Shown one piece after another: positions 6,484-11,338 of a stretch of 11,338 nucleotides of DNA (position 1 is the stretch's first letter; every line of letters starts with the position of its first letter). This stretch comes from an uncultured Bacteroidales bacterium (lineage in GTDB: Bacteria; Bacteroidota; Bacteroidia; Bacteroidales; Paludibacteraceae): the NCBI GenBank assembly GCA_903929065.1, contig CAIYTJ010000428.1, forward strand, positions 1 to 11,338. The letters are read 5' to 3'. The position numbers and the translations under genes are program-made. The notes under the pieces were generated by a model, which saw nothing but the letters and a program-made list of their open reading frames with translations, did not search any database and was not told the DNA's origin.

Positions 6484-7926
6484 TTATAAATCCCAATTGT
6501 CAGTCCGGAAAGGAAGTGCAGGTAAATTATTCCTATTGAATAAGTTGACAACTCCTGTATTTTTAAAACAATACCTCACTGCAACCGGCACGTCAACCGA
6601 AGGAGATGATACGATTACAACTTGATTGTCAATAGTAGCTTTTGCTGGATAAAAAACTTTATCCGCTCCGGCAACTTCAAAACCAGTCAGAGCATTTCCT
6701 GTTATGATTAATCCCTCAGTGGCATTTTCAAATTTCACTTTTACGTTTCTACTTTCAATACTGATTCCTGAAAATTCAGGATAAAGATAACTTTTATCGG
6801 GTTTTCCATACACATTGGCCAATGCCAGCATGCTCAATCGTTTCCCTACATCCTGTTTGTTTCTGGGGTGAATATTGGTGGTATCACCTATGTCGCCCGT
6901 ACGAGCCATTCCGGTATTTTTGAGAGCCAATATAGAACTTTGTTTTTCGATCATATAGCCCAACGAATTTGCTTTTCCTTTAAACCAAGGACGGGTTAAA
7001 TAATTGTATGGCGCAATCTGAACAAACAAAAACGGCATGTCAGCATTCTGCCACACTTCGCGCCAACCGTTGATTTGATTTTTGAATAACTTGTCATATT
7101 CAAAACAAGTATGTACATTATTTTCTCCCTGATACCAAATTACTCCTTTGAAATTGAATTTCACCAGTGGCGCAATCATACCATTGTACAGCGATGAAGG
7201 ATAGGTTTGGTCAATTTTTACGGTGTCATTTTGCATGCGTTTAAGTCGGCTTGTACGTGTAGCAAAACCGTCTAAATCAATCGGTCGCATCCAGGAGTCA
7301 ATGTTGGTACCGCCCCACGAGGCGTTGACAATAGCTACAGGAATATGCAACTTTTCGTAGAGGTTTTTGATAAAGAAATAAGAAACTGCAGAGAATTTTT
7401 TAATTGAAATCGGAGAACAAACTTCCCACGATCCGGCACAATCTTCTTTTGGTGTACTGGCAAATGTTCTGGTTACTTTAAAGATGCGAATAAGCGGTAA
7501 ATCAGCTGCATCGAGTTCCTTCCGAAAGTTTACATCACCACTGTAAGAGGTACTTGTACTATCCACATAAAATTCCATATTTGACTGGCCGGAAGAAAGC
7601 CACACTTCGCCCAGATATACATCTTTCAGCTTAACTCCATTCTTACCTTTTATTGAGACTTCGTAAGGTCCACCTGCATCTTTTGTGTTCAGCTTTACCT
7701 GCCAGTTACCATTGCTGTCGGCAGCTGTAACAGCTTGTTGGTTAGAAAAAGTAGTTTTTACGGTAATGGCTTCCATTGGATCAGCTTTTCCCCAAATCGT
7801 CACCGTAGCATTGCGTTGCAATACCATGTGGTCGCCGAAAATGGCGGGTAAATGAACATTGGCCTGAGTAATTCCGGCAAATGAAAGTGAGAGAGCAAGT
7901 GCGAGAGATTTGAAATTGAATTGCAT
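6484..7926 (-). CDS. Secreted sialate O-acetylesterase-like carbohydrate esterase (SGNH fold)
   Basis: I place the start at the ATG at 7926, giving 480 residues. An in-frame GTG at 8010 would add 28 residues that overlap the upstream gene and precede the real signal peptide (MQFNFKSLALALSLSFAGITQA). Residues 23-105 form the usual N-terminal beta domain (LPAIFGDHMVLQR, GKADP, then GNWQVKL). The esterase core shows LSSGQSNMEF (110-119) with nucleophile Ser115, ASWGGTNIDSW (202-212), WYQGENN (264-270), and the GDTTNIHPRNKQDVGKRL block (347-364), where His353 and Asp348 are the likely acid/base pair. About 440-480 closes with the typical VAVRYCFKN...LPALPFRTD segment. The length fits the family. 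Members remove O-acetyl groups from sialic acid or plant and microbial glycans; with no other sialic-acid gene here, a polysaccharide O-acetyl target is more likely. The gene starts 22 nt after the deacetylase stop, so the two are probably translated from one mRNA. Confidence 0.88.
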   Translation of the reverse strand: MQFNFKSLALALSLSFAGITQANVHLPAIFGDHMVLQRNATVTIWGKADPMEAITVKTTFSNQQAVTAADSNGNWQVKLNTKDAGGPYEVSIKGKNGVKLKDVYLGEVWLSSGQSNMEFYVDSTSTSYSGDVNFRKELDAADLPLIRIFKVTRTFASTPKEDCAGSWEVCSPISIKKFSAVSYFFIKNLYEKLHIPVAIVNASWGGTNIDSWMRPIDLDGFATRTSRLKRMQNDTVKIDQTYPSSLYNGMIAPLVKFNFKGVIWYQGENNVHTCFEYDKLFKNQINGWREVWQNADMPFLFVQIAPYNYLTRPWFKGKANSLGYMIEKQSSILALKNTGMARTGDIGDTTNIHPRNKQDVGKRLSMLALANVYGKPDKSYLYPEFSGISIESRNVKVKFENATEGLIITGNALTGFEVAGADKVFYPAKATIDNQVVIVSSPSVDVPVAVRYCFKNTGVVNLFNRNNLPALPFRTDNWDL

Positions 7927-7948
7927 GTTTTTAAAATTTATTAGATTT

Positions 7949-8707
7949 CTATTTTTTTTCTGGATTTGCAATTGTAGTTTTGTAATACTCATAAGGCAAT
8001 ACAAATTCACATCCTTCGCTGATCAGGAATTCAATTACTTTTTTGAATTCATCCAAACGCTCCGGTTTAAAATAGGGAGGATGCGCCTGCACAATCATAT
8101 AATTAGAATATTTCGATTTACTTGCCAGATAATTAGTCACAAAATAAGCCGAATCGGGCACACCGGGCGACAACTCCAAATTTACCCGTTGGTTTAAATT
8201 CAGTATGCCCGTTGAGCGTGCCGGTATGATACTGCCCAACATAATCACTTTGTATTTTGGGTTTTCAGACAGTACCCGAATCGTTATACTATCACTGGCA
8301 TTAAACGGAGCACCAAAAGAGCGCATTTTTATTCCCAATCTTTTTTCAAACAAAGAATCAGCTTTTTCGAAATGAAGTTTTTGATAGTCATAGCCAGTTC
8401 CTTTGAATTCCGGATTTTTGTGGTCATAGCCATGATGCCAAAATTCGAAGAGTTTTTCTCCTTTAGCATTGGTTGCATTTATATAGGGGGTCAAAAAAGA
8501 CAAGACAGTCTCATCCAAACCATTGGCAATGATTCCAAATCCGGCTTTGACACCTTTCAGTTTGAGGTAGTCGAGTGTGACAGAAGAAGCACTTCCGTTT
8601 TTATTAATTCTCAGATCATCCAGTTTCAGGATGATTTTTGGAGCTGCATGTAAAATTCCTACATGAACAAGGCTGAAAAGGAGGAATAAGATAATTGTTT
8701 TCTTCAT
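7949..8707 (-). CDS. Small secreted polysaccharide deacetylase-like protein (NodB / DUF2334-like)
   Basis: The ATG at 8707 gives 252 residues opening with a clean signal peptide (MKKTIILFLLFSLVHVGILHAA). A TTG at 8749 would put 14 residues before it and is unlikely. The mature protein looks like a NodB-type barrel. LKLDDL (27-32) matches motif 1 with Asp30/Asp31. HGYDH (92-96) fits the metal-binding HxxxH of motif 2 but with Gly where Ser/Thr is usual. RSFGAPFN (129-136) fits motif 3. QAHPPYF (207-213) with His209 corresponds to the late catalytic histidine. The family removes N- or O-acetyl groups from sugars using a divalent metal. The closest subgroup seems to be DUF2334-like, whose members are poorly characterised, so the chemistry is inferred. 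It lies 45 nt after the glycoside hydrolase and 22 nt before the sialate esterase-like gene. Confidence 0.75.
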   Translation of the reverse strand: MKKTIILFLLFSLVHVGILHAAPKIILKLDDLRINKNGSASSVTLDYLKLKGVKAGFGIIANGLDETVLSFLTPYINATNAKGEKLFEFWHHGYDHKNPEFKGTGYDYQKLHFEKADSLFEKRLGIKMRSFGAPFNASDSITIRVLSENPKYKVIMLGSIIPARSTGILNLNQRVNLELSPGVPDSAYFVTNYLASKSKYSNYMIVQAHPPYFKPERLDEFKKVIEFLISEGCEFVLPYEYYKTTIANPEKK

Positions 8708-8752
8708 TTGTTTAATTATTGATACTTTAGTCACTGCTTTTATTTTCAAAGC

Positions 8753-11221
8753 CTATCGAACCATTAATTTTTCGACAAACCGTCCGTTTGAATTGCTTAA
8801 ATACGCCAGATACATCCCTGATTCAATATTCGGTAACTGCAGTTTGTATTTTGAACCATAGAATGAGGTTTGGGTAATTAATTTGCCACTAATATCAGCA
8901 ACAGTCAACATGTTTTCCCTTGTATTTTTAGTCAGACTTTCAACATTCAGAATACTGTTTCCATCAATCGGATTTGGGTAACAACTTATTCCCTGTTCAT
9001 TTCTTACGGTATCTTTCACTGTAGTTATTTGCGTAAGAACTTTATCAAAAACCAGGGTATATGTTCGGTGTTGCAATCCGTCTGCTGAAGTAGTATAAAG
9101 CGTGGCTGTTCTGTCAGCAACTGAGTTTGATGACACATTTACAGGCCCCGATAAAGTAACCGTCATGGAGTTGTTTGCTTTAGTATACTGAATGATTGGA
9201 TTTGTTGCAGTGCTTGTCGGCAAAGTAATTTTATAATTTAAGGTATCCGGATTAAAAGTAGAAAGTCGGTAATTTTGAATAAACAAATCTACCAGATTTG
9301 TCGCTGCAACCGGACCAGCAAGTGTTTGAGAAATATCAATATGAGGTCGTAAAGCAACCGATGTATTTTCACGGGATGCATACTCAAGAGCACCTGTCGA
9401 CATGTCAATACCGGATAGTTTTATCGACAATTTAGTGCTTGTTGCATTAATTTTGGAAACCAGGACAGATTTTACATCCATATTTGGATCAATACTGTTT
9501 ACCCAACGGCCAATTTCGGAAGAAGCCGCAGGATGACTTGGTGGGGTCACGTTTTCCGTCCAGGTATCGCCGCATATTTCGGCTTTATAATTAATCCCGC
9601 CTTCGGCAGATGACAGAACAGAAAGATGCAGATTTGCAGAACCGATATTGGAAGTCTGACCGGTTAAATCGAACCGAAGAAATGCTTCCCTGTAAACACT
9701 TGAACCGGCTGTAGTATTTTTGATACCTATTCTGTCATCTGTTCCATACCAAACACTCCCTTTATAATACGCATCAGCTTCAGGATAAAGGGTTGTTGGA
9801 GTTGGTTGTTGATCAAAATAATCAATCAGATCATATACCCTTACATTCAGTTCTTTCATTTTATCGGTCATTGCCGTATATGGTACATAGGCAAGATTCA
9901 CTATCCCTTTGTTGGCATCAATATTTGACGGGTCTGCTGCAACAGTAGAATCATTGTCCATGTACTTGAACCAATGCCAACCCACGCAGTATTTTGATTC
10001 CAATAAGGAGAGAACAAAATTCTGATATTCATATCCACGGTCTAATTGAGTTCTAACAATCCAACCTGCTCCACCAGTATTAGCATATCCAACATCACTT
10101 CCTTTGGTATAAAACTCACTCACAATAAATGGCTTACTTAAGTTAGTTCCCCAATTTACGCTACTTGAAATACTGGGAGTCCAGGTGCTGTATAAATTCG
10201 CTGAGAACAAATCGACATAATGTCCCACGGCTTGCATAAAATAACTATTGTTACGTGTATCTGTCTGGTTTACCCGCGAACCAATAACCATGTGATTGGG
10301 GTCGTATTTTTTAATGGCATTATATACGATCGAATAATATGTTTTTGCTTCGAATGCTAAAAATTGACCTTGTACAACCACATTGGCAGTATCAGCTGCA
10401 GTATGTCCATTGGTAGTAAGCCAATTCAGTGTTGCCAGGTAATTTTCGTCAGTTGGCGAAGTTCTACCAATAGCCAGAAATCCATTCAGATTACTGCTGT
10501 AAAAAGGCAATTCATTGTCGGTAAAATAGCCAAAAAGGTTTGCGTCGGTTTTATTAGCGGCTAATGCCTGTGCCTGAGTATCACAATAAGTTGAGAAAGC
10601 ACTTTCAAACACAAAAATGGCATTGTTCGGATATCCCATGTGACCGGCTTGTTGATAAGCCCGGGTAGAAGCATAACCACTCATATAATTCAGAATAATG
10701 GTGTATGCCAAAGGTTTAGTTGTTTGATTTGGGTTATTTTTGATATTGGTAATATCTGACCATGCACCGGCACAATAAAAGCCATTATCATTTAGCATTT
10801 GTTTGGCACTGTTCATCCAGTTTACGCTACTATTGGCATATAATGATGAATAGGCAGTTGTAGAGGTAGTCCCACTTCCTTTAGCAAGGCAATTTACTGC
10901 CCTACAAATACTCAAATAACCCTGGGGATCGACTACCCACCACCGACCATTGATTTGTTTGACATAGTAATATCCCGTTGCAGTGGTTTGTTTGTCCGTC
11001 CGGCTGCCGTAAATATTGGTAGAAACAATCGGTTTACTTTCATAAAATCCGGGTAATTGACAGATTGTTCTGGTTGGAGTGCCTGCGAAAGTGCCTGTTG
11101 GTGAGGTTTTATAATCAACCAATAAGCCTGACATCGAACAGTCTGCCTGCTGTGCATTTGAAATGGAAAACACACAACAAAGAAACAGAAGGGTAATATT
11201 TAATTGTATGTGATTTTTCAT
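8753..11221 (-). CDS. Agarase-like (GH50-like, clan GH-A) secreted glycoside hydrolase with CBM96, cadherin-like and T9SS type A domains
   Basis: The 822-residue protein starts at the ATG at 11221 with a signal peptide (1-23, ending SNA). The catalytic part (about 55-465) begins with GRWWVVDPQGYL (92-103). It has the paired acids of a clan GH-A retaining enzyme: Glu237 in GYFTDNELPF as the likely acid/base and Glu369 in KPFIVSEFYTKG as the likely nucleophile. GWHWFKYMDND (414-424) matches the last barrel strand. This layout is closest to GH50 beta-agarases, but distant agarase-like hydrolases share it, so the substrate is open. Residues about 478-632 form a CBM96/DNRLRE module (AFLRFDLTG at 513-521, RPHIDIS at 625-631). 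About 641-728 is a cadherin-like beta-sandwich. About 745-822 is a T9SS type A sorting domain (CYPNPIDG, ending RFVEKLMVR). The enzyme should therefore work at the cell surface or outside the cell. It is the first gene of the operon in this window. Confidence 0.82.
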   Translation of the reverse strand: MKNHIQLNITLLFLCCVFSISNAQQADCSMSGLLVDYKTSPTGTFAGTPTRTICQLPGFYESKPIVSTNIYGSRTDKQTTATGYYYVKQINGRWWVVDPQGYLSICRAVNCLAKGSGTTSTTAYSSLYANSSVNWMNSAKQMLNDNGFYCAGAWSDITNIKNNPNQTTKPLAYTIILNYMSGYASTRAYQQAGHMGYPNNAIFVFESAFSTYCDTQAQALAANKTDANLFGYFTDNELPFYSSNLNGFLAIGRTSPTDENYLATLNWLTTNGHTAADTANVVVQGQFLAFEAKTYYSIVYNAIKKYDPNHMVIGSRVNQTDTRNNSYFMQAVGHYVDLFSANLYSTWTPSISSSVNWGTNLSKPFIVSEFYTKGSDVGYANTGGAGWIVRTQLDRGYEYQNFVLSLLESKYCVGWHWFKYMDNDSTVAADPSNIDANKGIVNLAYVPYTAMTDKMKELNVRVYDLIDYFDQQPTPTTLYPEADAYYKGSVWYGTDDRIGIKNTTAGSSVYREAFLRFDLTGQTSNIGSANLHLSVLSSAEGGINYKAEICGDTWTENVTPPSHPAASSEIGRWVNSIDPNMDVKSVLVSKINATSTKLSIKLSGIDMSTGALEYASRENTSVALRPHIDISQTLAGPVAATNLVDLFIQNYRLSTFNPDTLNYKITLPTSTATNPIIQYTKANNSMTVTLSGPVNVSSNSVADRTATLYTTSADGLQHRTYTLVFDKVLTQITTVKDTVRNEQGISCYPNPIDGNSILNVESLTKNTRENMLTVADISGKLITQTSFYGSKYKLQLPNIESGMYLAYLSNSNGRFVEKLMVR

Positions 11222-11291
11222 GGTTTAAAATTTATGTAATTAGCTCAAAGGGAATTGATAAAAATTGAAAGGTGTTTGAATGTGGTGTTTA

Positions 11292-11328
11292 CAGAAATAA
11301 GAGTAGTTTGAAAGTATGCTGACAAAAA
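11292..11328 (-). promoter_or_regulatory. Weak candidate promoter upstream of the glycoside hydrolase
   Basis: The minus strand has TATTTCTG (11292-11299), one base off the TAnnTTTG -7 consensus. A TTTG (11323-11326) lies 23 bases further upstream, a little wider than usual. The inferred leader is about 65-70 nt. The match is imperfect and only 117 bases precede the gene here, so the operon may begin beyond the window. Confidence 0.22.
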
Positions 11329-11338
11329 CGTTTGCAGG

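Noticed and set aside
7927..8010. GTG-started N-terminal extension of the sialate esterase-like gene
   Set aside because: The extra 28 residues overlap the end of the deacetylase gene and would bury the signal peptide; the ATG at 7926 gives a normal export signal.
8708..8749. TTG-started N-terminal extension of the deacetylase gene
   Set aside because: It would put 14 residues before a clean signal peptide; the ATG at 8707 is the better start.
8753..11221. Lipoprotein signal in the hydrolase because of the CysCys in its N-terminus
   Set aside because: The residues before the Cys (LFL) do not fit a lipobox and lie within the hydrophobic core; a standard cleavage site after SNA is more consistent with T9SS cargo.

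Overview
The window looks like the chromosome of a member of the Bacteroidota, probably a T9SS-bearing Bacteroidales/Marinilabiliales- or Paludibacter-like organism. The base composition is AT-rich, and two proteins end in type A type IX secretion (T9SS) sorting domains. Two intergenic sites match the Bacteroidota sigma-factor -7 consensus TAnnTTTG exactly. The starts lack Shine-Dalgarno sequences and have A/T-rich leaders instead. The genus is inference.

All seven genes lie on the minus strand, so transcription runs from right to left. Unit 1 (11221 down to 4584) is a polysaccharide-processing operon of secreted enzymes. In transcription order it encodes: a large agarase-like (GH50-like, clan GH-A) glycoside hydrolase with a CBM96/DNRLRE module, a cadherin-like domain and a T9SS tail; a small NodB/DUF2334-like polysaccharide deacetylase; a sialate O-acetylesterase-like SGNH esterase; a stand-alone CBM96/DNRLRE protein; and a second SGNH (SASA-type) esterase with the same kind of cadherin-like domain at its N-terminus. 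Gaps between genes are 22-100 nt. The unit closes with a good stem-loop plus T-rich tail at 4509-4560. A perfect -7 box before the last gene suggests an extra internal promoter.

Unit 2 (about 4350 down to 200) has its own candidate promoter (TATTTTTG), with two 13-bp direct repeats 21 bp apart just upstream, placed like activator sites. It encodes a 1272-residue multi-domain T9SS surface protein with no recognisable catalytic domain. A 58-residue gene follows 20 nt later (279-455), and a perfect 15-bp inverted repeat (200-236) ends the unit.

Taken together, unit 1 looks like an accessory locus for breaking down a decorated, probably O- or N-acetylated polysaccharide: one backbone-cutting hydrolase, three candidate acetyl-removing enzymes and two copies of one carbohydrate-binding fold. 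No SusC/SusD pair, sulfatase or regulator is present in the window, so the substrate and the control system cannot be read from here. The least explained items are the 58-residue protein, the tandem operator-like repeats, and the domain shared between a hydrolase and an esterase.
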